DNA from: Asterella californica
Lineage: Eukaryota; Streptophyta; Marchantiopsida; Marchantiales; Aytoniaceae
Length of the DNA: 64,000 nt
Reading direction: 5' to 3'
Assembly: GCA_036924285.1 (NCBI GenBank)
Contig: JAYKYS010000004.1
Coordinates: 13,548,001 to 13,612,000, forward strand
Part shown: positions 38,515-49,441 of the stretch, in pieces
Layout: every line of letters begins with the position of its first letter
Numbering within the stretch: position 1 is the first letter of the stretch
Made by a program: the position numbers and the translations under genes
Notes under the pieces: generated by a model
Seen by the model: only the letters and a program-made list of their open reading frames with translations
Told to the model about the DNA's origin: nothing
The model's database searches: none

Positions 38515-38895
38515 CAGTGCAAAATCAAGAACATCATACTATGTGTAGTGCGATATACTTCAGATTGCACTGCACACAGTGCGATCATATCTAGATCACA
38601 CTTCACACTCAACGTAATGTAAACTCAAATCACGCTGAGCGCAATGAAATAAAGTGCAAATCGGATTGCACATAGTGCTAACGTCGTCTAGATCGCACTA
38701 AACACTCAGTGCGATAAGATGCAAATCGCACTGTACACAGTTCGAACGTCGTCTAGATCGCACTGAACACTCAATGCCATAAAGCACAAATCGCACTACA
38801 CATAGTGTGATCGTCTTCTAGATCGCATTAAACACTCAATGTGATAAAGCACAAATCGCACTGAGCGCAAAGCAAAATCGATTGAATCGCACTGT
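38515..38895. repeat. 65-bp minisatellite
   Basis: TCTAGATCGCA recurs at 38687, 38752 and 38817 (65-bp step) with a diverged copy at 38590. Each unit also holds ACACTCAATGNGATAAAG and two AATCGCACT blocks, so it has an inner half-repeat of GATCGCACT type. It ends near 38895. Confidence 0.85.
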
Positions 38896-39591
38896 ATCAA
38901 CCTAAATCACATTGAGTACATTCTGATTTTGGTCAAATTCACACTGACAACCTTAAATCTTTCTCTTACTGCGAATCGCTCGTCGCAAATTGCAATTGCA
39001 CACTGCACTCAAAGTACATCACTAAACATATCAATTTCGCATTCCCGACTACACATGATCCTACACTATGCATATGGATTTCACAATTGCATGTTTCTAC
39101 ACTATAGACATGTACCTCGAGCTACTCGTACTTCACATTCGCACATCGATTACGCACCATAGTCATAACTCATAGCTCGAGCTGCACCGCACTTCTCTCT
39201 TGGAACTTCACATTCGCACGATAGCATATAACTTCGATTTCATAAGTAAAATGAGAATTTTGTCTCCTTTTTTGAAACATTTTGATTGTCTTCATTCTCT
39301 GATTTTCTTTCGTGAGTGGTCTTTTAGGACACATAATGTTACACGGCACATGAGGATTTAAGAGTTATATCATTGCAAGATAAGTAGAGAATGCCCACTT
39401 TGTGGGCACAAGATGCGCGAGGGGTATGTCTGTTAGGGTTTAAGGGTCAGGAGGATTGATTGCAAGAGAGCAAAGTGATGACGAGTAAATTAAATGACTG
39501 CAAGAGAGCGAGCGCCAAGGATCCGAATTAAGTCAAGACAAGTGCAAACGTGTCACGATGAGCCGAAGAATCAACGTTCCAAGAGAGAAGA

Positions 39592-40755
39592 TCACTCGAT
39601 AATTTCTTTTATTTCATCAAAGGACTTACATGTCTTATGTAACTCAACGAATAAAGAGGTATGTGTCTTTATACTCTCTTCTTTCTCTTGACTCTCTCTA
39701 GCTCTCTTCTTTTCCTCCAATGTACCCATGCGATAATCAAAGAACACCTTTCTATAATGCATCTTTTCTCTAATGTTCTCTTCATATAAGTTCAACACAC
39801 CAACTTTCACATTTATGTGACTTTCCGTTCTCTGATTTCTAGATGATTTAGGCACCGGCTGAGGAATATAAGGTACACCTCTTCGACTTATCTCGTCATT
39901 TCTATCTTCCTCTTGTCTTCATTGATAGTTCGTTTTTCATCAATCGGGCTCATTTCTTCTTCATCGGGTCGATATTTATGAGATCAATATCTATCTTGAG
40001 AAATATCCATATCTCCATTATCATCTCCGTCATATCCAAGAAAACTACTCTCAGTATCAGCCTAAAGAAGAGTATTCTCAACTTGACACAGAGAGTCATA
40101 TCACATAAAATTTTTTTTCGACGGTATGCCAAACTAACATATAGCAAGAGTATCAATATTCGCTCGAATACTGAACACAACATTCATCTGAAAGCAATAT
40201 AGACATTTCTCGTTCAGCTTGTCATCTAATGTATTTCATCCTCGGTAAGTCCATCCTCGTGTTATTTTGGATTTCCTTCACTTTTTTATACATGTCAATG
40301 TATCGCTTGAATTGTTTCTTCAATCCAATGCCAGTAACCACAAGAAAACTGTTCTTTCTTGAAAGTTGAGTCGCCATGATCCCGGACGCTGTAGCTTTGC
40401 TTAAGCACTTCCCAGGGTCAACTTTGATCTTTCTACCTGCCCCGTGTAATGCTTCAAAGTTCTCTTCATCTTCGATATATATAATTATTTTCTCCTAGTC
40501 ACCAATATTCAAACGAATGCGAGCTTACTTCATCGCTTCTGCATTCTTGGGAGCCACGGCAATATGAGATCTATCGAGACTGTCCATAATAGACTTCATA
40601 TTTTCACATATAGCGCTCATTTTTTTAATTAGCTCGGTCATTCTCCAAAGAAAAGAGAATTCTCGAACGAAAAATCTTTCTACTACTCGCTCCACAACAA
40701 AGGATTTTTCTACTACTCGCTCCACAACATCGAAGATTTGAATGTCTAGCTTCAA
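39592..40755 (-). pseudogene. Unidentified coding relic
   Basis: Minus-strand reading is open over long stretches: 40755-40525, then after a stop about 100 codons (about 40492-40233) with GRKIKVDPGKCLSKATASG and IGLKKQFKRYIDMYKKVKEI, then further pieces to 39592. Near its start two in-frame 30-bp repeats (40678 and 40708) encode a VVERVVE repeat. Codon-like character is good but I do not recognise the family. It may be gag or leader sequence of a retroelement, as the neighbourhood is full of them, or a decayed host gene. Confidence 0.4.
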
Positions 40756-41247
40756 AATGTGAGTGGTTTGGGTTCTCGCGTATCGGTAATCATTCCGAGT
40801 TAGACGTTGCTTAAATAAAAATTATATATCACTTGTCGTGGGTATATTTGACACCTCTTTTTACTTACCTGGGGGTATAAACTGTAGTAAAGTAAAATTG
40901 TTAGACGTGTCAAACAGTGTTCTGTGGCCATGGTCGAGATACGACAAGTATTCTCATGCCTATTATAAAATAATTATCTCGAACTTTTACACCCGCTAAT
41001 GCAAAGTTAAAGGGGTGAGTTCAAGTACGAGAAACGTAATAGAGGTGCGTTCAAGTAAATTTCTGGGCAGTCGTTCCGAATCCCGAGCTGACCTCCCACA
41101 CATACCGTAGAAGATTTACGGAGATATCTGTAGGAGCTCAACGTCATGTTTTCATCCTCAAGGATTATAGCATGGGCAAGCTCCAGGCAGGAACGCAGAA
41201 GAATGAGGAAGTACAGTAGACGATAAGTAGAACGACGCGACGCAGCC

Positions 41248-42319
41248 ATGGCGTCGCTGATTCAGCTCCATCCTGGTCCCAGATGCCGTCAGGACCTGGT
41301 TGAGCGCTCACGACCCGCTTGTACATATTCCTCTGATCCACGGACCCTTTCCTCTCAACGTGTGGTATTCGACAACGACGTGAGAGCAGCAGTTTCCCGG
41401 TCGATCGATAGCTCTGCCACTGCTGCTGCTGCTGCTCGCCAGCGCTTGCTTGGAACACCAGTTTGCTTGTTCGGAGGTTTATTTGGACGCGATGAGACCA
41501 AGGCTGTACCGACCCAGGGCTCACCGAAATTCCAGTACCATGCGTGTGCTCCGCCTTTCTCAGAAGCTCTTGTAGGCGAAACATTTCTTGCAGGTAAGGG
41601 AGCGTCGCAGTATTCTTGCCGTGAGTTCGAGTATCTAAGCATTCAGTGGATTGATTGGCCGGTACCAGAAAGGGCTGCAAGAAAGGAGTTCGTCCGTCTC
41701 TCCACTACCGTAGCCAGGGCTGGCAATCCGTTTGAATTTCGACTTTGTAAGACGATGTCATGATTTCCAGCCCTTTCTGGCCTTTTTTCCAGGTAAAGAA
41801 CTGCGATGCTGCTACAAGGCCAGCGTAGATGGATTCGGCGCGCTCCAGTTCCATGAGCGATGCGACTTCAAAGGACCGTGCGTGATCGTTGGAACCACCG
41901 ATAGAGGACTGACATTTGGGGCCTTTAATCCGGAAGGTTACAGAAGCACCGACGACTACTATGACACTTTTGACGCTTTTCTCTTCTACTGGCCCTTGAG
42001 CGAGCCTGAATCGTCAGCTCCCATTGTTCTCAAGAAAGTTGGCGGTAGTGGCGCGGCTCTGTTCGATTACGCCCGCGGTGGCCCACAGTTTGGAGCAGAT
42101 GGTCTGCTGATAGGTCCTCCTCTCGCTCCTGTTATGGGAGGCTTCTCGGGGCCGGACACAAATTCCGGGGTTGGGCAACTCTCGGACGCGCGCTCTAGGC
42201 TTGGCCTCTCGTATGCCAAGAGGCCTGACGGGAAGGACTCTTTGTTTGGAGACGACCGAAGAGCGTCGTTGGTCGAGATCGAGGTGTTCTGTTGCCCCGC
42301 CATCGCTGACTTGTACTAA
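41248..42319 (+). CDS. TLDc-domain protein, two exons
   Basis: Exons 41248-41593 and 41793-42319 join through a GT-AG intron to a 290-codon frame. Residues about 110-290 form a TLDc domain, the fold found in OXR1-type oxidative-stress proteins and in a plant protein annotated as nucleolar. Visible hallmarks are [18 protein letters not shown] at the start of exon 2, then [20 protein letters not shown] and the C-terminal LVEIEVFCC. The first 80 residues are rich in Ser, Arg and Ala and may be an organelle-targeting or disordered region. TLDc domains are non-enzymatic; the precise role is not known. The start Met is the first in frame. Confidence 0.85.
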
Positions 42320-43652
42320 TATTACGGTATTTCGTTGCCTCCGAGCGGGCTGCTGCTTATTCAACTATTCCAGCGGGAATGACCGATGAGGAAATTGACT
42401 TGTAGCGCTTGGATCTACGCTTTTTCGCTAAAACTTTTATCGTTGTTATGCTTTTGACTAAGCAGTAAAGAGCGTTCCGGACCATAAGAATGGTTCAGAA
42501 TGTTTAAGTCGTCGAGTGTTTCTCATCCGGGACCACTCGTGGCACGGCCACAAGGGCGACCTCTACGGAGTCTAAGCCGCTCAACGAATCATGAAACTTG
42601 CAGACTATCTCAAAATGAGAATTTTTAGCAAAATTCTCATTTTAGCAAAATGTTAAAAGAGGACCTGCGTGGTCACGGTAACTGTGATCGTCACCGATAA
42701 AGGAAGGTTTGGAACCGAGTTTTTCCTCGTACGTTCCACTGCAGTCTACTGAGGACTCGGCAGTAGTTGTCAAAAGCTGTCGACATCTGCACTGAGCTAT
42801 CATTTGTAATCAGTTCCTTCCCAGAATGTTGTCAGTCTCCAGAGCGCACATTCGGCTGCCTCACATACTTAAAATTTGGTCCTCCAGCGAGGAGATTTGG
42901 GAGCCGCCAGTATTTCAGTCGACAAATTCACCTAATAGAACAAGATGACTAAGCTTGCGGTACAGAATCAGACTTCTGTACTTTGATAGATTGTCATATC
43001 TACAACCTCTTTCTACAACCTCTGAATCCATTATTCACAAGGGAGTGGGGAAGATTAACCACGAAGCGTGATTGTGTCTTAAAGATGCATTCAAACTGAC
43101 GGAGATTTTCAGCCACAGTCCGAGGTGGAGATTCAGTTTGAGAAGGAACTTTGAGACGTATACGAGCTTGACACTTGGGCATCCGCCGTGAACAACGTTC
43201 CAAGCAGTCCAAAGTTTGCATATATATCATGACACGGAGTGAATATTTTGCCTCGGATAAAAGCCAAGATCAACAAAACAGATGCCGAGATCCAAAACCG
43301 GATCATCATACGTTGAAGACCATAAGGACGTAGTTACATCTCATGTCACGAGCACAGCCCACACTAAAGCCAGTACAGAGCTTCGGACGAGCAGATTACT
43401 GACTCCGCGCATGTTGCATCTACCGTACGATGACGATTCCCCGACGGCTCTTACGCGACCAAGTCGCGTAAGATAGCGCAAGTTTTGGATAGCGCATACT
43501 TCTTCCTGGTTTGCCGTAGGTGTACCCTGTACCGCTTTGGGTTGCAAGCCTTCTACGACCAATGCAATATTTGTTGATGGACGCTACTAACAGACAGGAG
43601 TGCAGATCGCACAGTTCACAGTACTCGAGCGATTGTACGGCCGAAAGTTGCA
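42320..43652. other. Intergenic region with two small hairpins
   Basis: No gene recognised. A perfect 14-bp hairpin lies at 42612-42643 (AAAATGAGAATTTT, 4-nt loop), about 290 bp after the TLDc stop. A 10-bp hairpin lies at 43450-43472 (CTTACGCGAC, 3-nt loop), 180 bp before the next start codon. Confidence 0.6.
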
Positions 43653-45236
43653 ATGCTTCACCTCGCTGCAGCCGTATCTGGACCGTGCTCTGGCCAGCTG
43701 CCCATTGTAGAAATCGCTGGCAGCTTCAGGGAATCTAGCAAATCTGTGTCCGTGAATGATTTGTTCTTCTGGCATGGAAGAGATTTGGGTACGAAAACTT
43801 TTGCCCTCAAGAAGAGCAAACAAATGAATGTAGCATCAAAGAAGCATTGTCGTAAGGTGATGTTGCTGAGACCCACTGCGACGGTCTCAAAAGGCAAAAC
43901 ATCTTCTGCCTCGGTTGGTAGTGTGCAGTATCCCGAAGAGACAGGAGTGGTTGTGGTAGGGGCGGGTCTCGCAGGTCTTGCAGCTGGGAAACGTCTGGCG
44001 AGGGAAGGGGTGCCATTCGCATTGTTAGAGGCTTCGGACAGCGTAGGGGGGCGCGTTAGGACGGATGAATTTCAGGGCTTCTTGCTGGATAGGGGTTTCC
44101 AGATTCACATCACTGCATATCCTGAGGCGGAGCGGATTTTGGACTATGCTAGACTGGATTTGAGGAACTTCTACGCGGGGGCGATGGTGTGGTTCAATGG
44201 CGAGTTTCATCGGGTTGCCGATCCCTTCCGTCATTTCACCGATGGTCTGGGATCGTTAACTAATCCGATTGGAACTGCATTCGACAAAGTTCTAGTCGGC
44301 ACTGTGAGATTACAAGCAGCTTTGAAGACAGTGGAAGATATCTTGACGACAGAAGAAACTACCATCGAAGAGAGGTTGTCGGAGGACGGGTTTAGTCAGG
44401 CGATGGTGGACAGGTTCTTCCGACCATTTTTTGGTGGAATCTTTTTCGACAGAGAGCTACAAACGACTTCGAGACTGTTCGAGTTTGTATTCAAATGTTT
44501 AGCTTTAGGTTCCAACACCCTACCAGCAAAGGGAATTGGAGCTATTCCCCAGCAGCTTGCTTCCGGTCTCCCGACTCAGTCCTTGTTTCTCAATTCTACG
44601 GTTACTGGGCTGCTCGAGGAAGATGGTGGCTTGGTTTCTGGAGTGAAGCTGGACAACGGATCGCAGATCAAGGCAAAGTACGGAGTGATCGTAGCAGTTG
44701 AGGGTCCAGAAGCTGCTAGATTGATGAAAAATAAGCTCCCAACGACGCCTTCTGTCACAAAACCTCCGAGGAGCACAGTCTGCTTGTACTTTAGTTCAGA
44801 GAAGGGACCATTCACCAATGAGCCCATCCTGCTGCTCAACGGGTCCAATAAAGGACTTGTCAACAACATGTTCTTCCCCAGCAATGTAGTTCCATCTTAC
44901 GCACCGCCCGGCAAAACCCTGGTGTCGGTTTCTCTTATTGGCACCCATGAGGAAAAGTCGGACGCAGACTTGGAAGCCATTGTCCGAGATGAGCTTTCGG
45001 AGTGGTTCGGAGAGGCACTTGTCGCCAGCTGGAATCACTTGAGAACCTACAGGATCCCATTTGCACAACCGAATCAATCGCCTCCCACTGACTTGCTCAA
45101 AAGGCCCAGAATCTCCGATGGCTTGTACGTTTGTGGCGACCACCGGAATTCATCGACGTTCGATGGAGCGTTAGTTTCAGGTCGTGTGGCTGTCGAAACT
45201 CTTTTAGCAGACAGGAAGGTGACCGAGTATTATTAG
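43653..45236 (+). CDS. FAD-dependent amine oxidase / phytoene-desaturase-like oxidoreductase
   Basis: An intronless 527-codon frame. Residues 1 to about 90 are rich in Ser, Lys and hydroxyl residues, with several Met candidates (1, 58, 70), and look like a chloroplast transit peptide. The FAD-binding site follows: VVVVGAGLAGLAAGKRL (GxGxxG at about 103-108), the ribose-binding LLEAS Glu, and SVGGRVRTD. The C-terminus has the second FAD motif GLYVCGDHRNSSTFDGALVS. This is the amine-oxidase (flavin) superfamily, close to plastid desaturase/protoporphyrinogen-oxidase-like proteins. The substrate is unknown: it is not clearly phytoene desaturase itself. The length suits the family. Confidence 0.85.
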   Translation: MLHLAAAVSGPCSGQLPIVEIAGSFRESSKSVSVNDLFFWHGRDLGTKTFALKKSKQMNVASKKHCRKVMLLRPTATVSKGKTSSASVGSVQYPEETGVVVVGAGLAGLAAGKRLAREGVPFALLEASDSVGGRVRTDEFQGFLLDRGFQIHITAYPEAERILDYARLDLRNFYAGAMVWFNGEFHRVADPFRHFTDGLGSLTNPIGTAFDKVLVGTVRLQAALKTVEDILTTEETTIEERLSEDGFSQAMVDRFFRPFFGGIFFDRELQTTSRLFEFVFKCLALGSNTLPAKGIGAIPQQLASGLPTQSLFLNSTVTGLLEEDGGLVSGVKLDNGSQIKAKYGVIVAVEGPEAARLMKNKLPTTPSVTKPPRSTVCLYFSSEKGPFTNEPILLLNGSNKGLVNNMFFPSNVVPSYAPPGKTLVSVSLIGTHEEKSDADLEAIVRDELSEWFGEALVASWNHLRTYRIPFAQPNQSPPTDLLKRPRISDGLYVCGDHRNSSTFDGALVSGRVAVETLLADRKVTEYY

Positions 45237-46677
45237 AGAATGAGCACTTCCCATCAAGCTCATCAGTGCGTGTTACAGTTTAGTATACGATGTAATTTAC
45301 GGTGTTTAGGTGGCCCAATTGACATATTTATTGGTGAACGAACTCAATAAGAATCTGGTTAGAAGCTGGATAATATGCTTTGCCGGTGTTAGTAAATGGT
45401 CAGTGTATCTTACTCTAGTTACTTGGATCCAAAACCACCGTTTGGACTAAACTTACTGTCACCATACATGATGATCCAAAACAATCAGCTTCGGGTTCAG
45501 CAAGTCTGTTCCATCATGGTCTTGAATGACGATGTGATCCACTACCGGGATTTGATGGATGCTTATTTGGTCAAGACTGTTCTGGCATGCGTCGGGGCCG
45601 GTTGACAACCAAGGAGTTGATTCTTTCTCTAACCAACAGTCAATCCTGTGTATTTACATCAGCTTCAGCTTCAATCCTATGTATTATCAATCAGCTTCAG
45701 CTTCAATTTTCAGCTTCAGAATTTTTTGACATAGAAATAATAAGCAAATTATAGAAGATTTCAAGATGTGCGACGAAAAGTTCTTTGGGCACCAAGCGTC
45801 GTCACATTGTAGTTAGCTGACTACAAGCATTCTTGTCAGGGACTGTTCTAGATTGTGAACTTTTCGATCCTTACTTATGATGATTTCTAGAGCGAACCAC
45901 ATTGATGGTTATGTGTCAGTGAAGACATATGCATCGGTTATCAGAAAGCATTTTCATGTTGCTAGAAAATCGAACTGAAGGACTGCGCAATAGATGGAAT
46001 AAATGACCGGGCGAGGTGTGTTAAAGTTCCAGGACAAAGTGAATGTAAACTATCCCAAGCCTGAACAGGATCCAGATTTCTACATGCATGAATTTCTCAG
46101 TTATAGATTTAATATGGATTTCTTAGTCATGCTTGACACTCGGTCGTTCAACCAGCAATTCAAGATCTGTAAAAGCTGTTGCAGAGTTTGATTGAACCAA
46201 GAATTGGATACTTCTGTACAGACGTCGTTTGGATCGTATTTAGTCTTCAGCTAGACTAAGCAGCTCTCTTGTACGACTGGAATAACTAATTCTATAGTGA
46301 ATGACATGCTCGAGCTGAGAGAAATGAGAAAACCAGCTCCAGATGCCCAGTTCGCCTAAGTTTGTCCTGGTTTTACTGACATCACAGCGTTCAGTTTGGA
46401 GATAATCTGGGTCACTTGCTCCTGTATCAGTCACAGGAGCTCTACACTAGAAAACATGTGGAGCTAACTCCAACGACTGAATGGAATGCTCGACGAATTC
46501 TCAAGTGGAGAATCTTGAGTGTTCCAACTGGAGGGCCTTCCACGGACATTCTCCAGCTGAGAATGTTGAGAAGTTGAGCCTCCTCATGTCCTCGCATGGG
46601 TCGTCAAATCCAGCTCGCAGTGTAGGTTTGAAGTCTCAGCGAAGCTCATCCGATGATGCCAAGGGTTCAGAGTATCC
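45237..46677. other. Intergenic region between convergent genes
   Basis: Lies between the 3' ends of the FAD enzyme gene (+) and the next gene (-). A frame at 45396-45605 is unrecognised. A short repeat of CAGCTTCAGCTTCAAT with AATCCTNTGTATT lies at 45640-45722. A possible polyadenylation signal AATAAG is at about 45346. Confidence 0.5.
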
Positions 46678-47800
46678 TCACCTAAATTTTGAAACGCTTG
46701 ACCTGGTAGTCAACGTCTTCTGTTGCTTCTGTTCCCGGGCACGCTGGTTACTTGTCCTCGAACTGACAGTGTTATCCTCCACTTCCACGGTATTACCTGC
46801 CTCAGTTGTATGTCGAGAAAGTCGCTTCCTGTCATCTATCGTAGATGGAAAAGAAAATCCGGATTCCACCTCTTGCCGACTATCTTCTGTGCTGTTCATA
46901 GCTACCGCACTGGTATTGTTTTCCTCCCGCACCAGGACAGGCACTTCCCCTGTTTCAGGCATTCCAGATTTTGTAGAGGTTTCTCCTGCTTCGTGCATTA
47001 CGGAGATTTCTCCGAGAGATGGCTCGTCCTTCGAGTGAATCGAGAGCTCTGGAAGTGACACCTCTTCGTGTACATTACCGCTAAAGCTTTCGGCTTCAGC
47101 CAAGGTGACTGTCTTGGTTTTCGTTTCTGCACGCGTACGAGTTTTAAGTCCCAGATTCTCCTTGTCGTGCGTGTCAAGGCTGACCGCGAAATAGATAGAA
47201 TTCGCCATCTTCGCTGCTTTCGTCGACTGTGCTAGCACGTTCGACTTTCCTTTCGACTTTTTGCTCGATCCAGTTTCACTTCCAGTTCGATCAGTCGTTT
47301 CAAGCAGCTCACAGTTTCCAGAACAAATGCCCAAGTTTTGGGAACGTGTGAACGGCTTCCGGGGCCTCGTACTCCCTTCTTCGAACTGGAGGCCGAGAGG
47401 AAAAATGAGTCAAGCTAATTATAAACTGAAGTGTGCGTCTTGAACGAACGAAAAAGCGTCAAGTAGAAAGAACTTCCGAAATATTCACGTCCAGACAAAG
47501 AAGCAACGCGGTGCTGGAGAGTACAAGACTGTGATTACAGTTGTAATTTGCTAACAACGAGGACTAGGCAGGAGGACGAACCTGGTCACCGAGACTTTGC
47601 AACACCGCAGTGATGTCGTTCAGAGGCTTGCGAGGATAACCCACAGGTAGTGGGCTCCTTTTCTGGTTCTCGCCGACATTTCCTCCAAAAACGTTGAAGT
47701 TTTCTTTGTCACTGTATGTGTACTTACTGACTCGTCTCCGAACCACTCTGCCATTTTCTGATCTGCTCTGTGACGCCGAGGAAACTGCATCTCCGGCCAT
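46678..47800 (-). CDS. Probable cell-cycle protein with two KEN boxes and D-box-like motif
   Basis: Two exons on the minus strand: 47800-47582 (starts ATG GCC, MAGDAVSSAS) and 47385-46678, joined by a GT-AG intron of 196 nt. The joined frame has 308 codons. The product is low in hydrophobic residues and probably disordered. It has two KEN boxes (SDKENFNVF near residue 30 and HDKENLG in exon 2) and RKPLNDITAVL near residue 58, which fits a destruction box (RxxL). These are degradation signals read by the anaphase-promoting complex. The combination recalls mitotic regulators such as PATRONUS, securin or sororin-type proteins, but I cannot assign an orthologue. An upstream, additional 5' exon is possible because an acceptor-like TTTGCAG lies just before the start. 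Confidence 0.6.
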
Positions 47801-48660
47801 TTCGCCCACCAACTCCTTACCTGCAAACTGTACGAGTTATCCTCCCAACAACTGCTTCCTCTCGACTTCCTGCGTCGAGAGAAGGCTAGACCCACCGATG
47901 TCTGTTTTGCTCGGAACAACCGTGAATACTGAAGACCGCGACAGCCTTGGTCATATCAGACATGCTGCACAGAGGGACATACACGGACAAGAAAATCTCT
48001 ATCTCACGAGCTAAAACCCTTTCTCTTGGAACTCGATGGCGAGAACGAGAACGAGAACGAGAACGACAAATTCTGAACTCCGAGGATCGTAAACTTCGAA
48101 CGAACTCAGCGGCAATCACGAGAGTGGGAACGTTGAAGATCCGGAACTTCCTTCCTAGATAATGGAGGCGAGAGACAGAACTAAGACCGTTGCATGGGCT
48201 CAGGACACGAGATTCGGCTTCAAATGGGGAGCGCAATGATTATATGGAGCAGCAAGAAGATCGAAACAGGGGAGGGGGAAGGGCGAAGGCGAAGGCGAAG
48301 GGAGAGGAGAGGAGGTCACGCGAGGACGTTTGTCCGGATGGACTCTACGTCGGCTCTTGGGTTTGAAATTGAAATTTGAATTTCAAGATGGGCGCCCATC
48401 TCCTTGGATCCGTATCAACGGCTCATGGAGCTTAGAAGCGGCGCATCTGCAGGACAGCGACTATACCAGGTCGTTCGTTCGTTCACTGCGCCAACGTATA
48501 CCGTACTGTACCGGTACATCCGGTGGGCGCTGCAGGGCTTACCGTAGTTTACGGTAGTCACCTCTCGGTACGTGTTGTAATCATTCCGCTGTGCACGATT
48601 AAATGAGAGATTGTTTCGAAAGTGCATGGAAACCTCCTTTTTACAGCAGTCACATGTTAC
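47801..48660. other. Probable 5' region of the KEN-box gene
   Basis: Contains a GAGAACGAGAAC hexamer repeat (48041-48066) and an AAGGCG-type repeat (48284-48305). The frames here look driven by these repeats. After 48660 the composition turns sharply AT-rich, so this marks the right edge of the gene island. Confidence 0.5.
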
Positions 48661-49215
48661 CAACTAATATTACATATATTATTTGTTTCTAGCTTTTATA
48701 TTTCATTTTGTGTCTTTTGTCGCTTTTATGCTAGTTAGATTATGATAAATTAATTAAAGTATTAAACACATCTATATAAACAATTATGAGCATGAGTTGA
48801 ATGCATATAGAAACTAATACGGATGTCCAAACTACCTCCGTATGAGTTTAGGACTACCGTATCCTCCAGAGTCCAGACGGTGTCTTAGGAACAGTTTGGG
48901 CACCCTAAGCATGCATGACGAGTGCAGTTGGTCGTAATGTCAATCATTGAGGGGATGCATCATCAAGACTATAGCAGAAATAGCTGTATGCACTTTTTGG
49001 ATGCTTACGTGGATCTAAAAGGTGATTCTGTACAAAATATAAACTTTTACATTAAATTTATAAACAACTAGAAGAAGAAAATAATACCTCGAGAGAAGAG
49101 AACAAAATATATTCAAATCAACATAAAATTAATTCGACATATTTTGAGTCATAATACTGCTTTGGATGGGTAACACACACTTTGTATATTTTTCTATACG
49201 TTTTGGTGTATTCTG

Positions 49216-49441
49216 ATTAAGCTTTTTTCTTGATACTTCCCATTATTTATTCATGATACGAGTCTTGCTTTAAGGTAAGGCATAAGACTACAACACATAC
49301 AAGTGAAATACAAGTGAAAGTGTTTTTCATTAAGCTTTATTTCTTGATACTTCCCATTATTTATTCATGATACGAGTCTTGCTTTAAGGTAAGGCACAAG
49401 ACTACAACACATACAAGTGAAATACAAGTGAAAGTGTTTTT
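49216..49441. repeat. 113-bp tandem duplication
   Basis: Units at 49216-49328 and 49329-49441 both begin ATTAAGCTTT and contain CTTGATACTTCCCATTATTT and a doubled ACAAGTGAAAT. They differ at only a few positions, so the duplication is recent. Confidence 0.9.

Noticed and set aside
37997..38895. CRISPR-like array (palindrome plus regular repeats)
   Set aside because: Repeats are 65-bp head-to-tail units without unique spacers, and the window is clearly plant nuclear DNA.
41165..41680. 171-codon minus-strand frame
   Set aside because: Shadow of the TLDc gene first exon on the plus strand, which has a splice-supported continuation.
42612..42643. Hairpin after the TLDc gene as a transcription terminator
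   Set aside because: Plant nuclear genes do not use intrinsic hairpin terminators; kept only as an inverted repeat.
47886..48236. Minus-strand frame with an Arg-Ser repeat resembling an SR protein
   Set aside because: The RS stretch comes from the GAGAAC hexamer repeat at 48041-48066; no RNA-recognition domain accompanies it.
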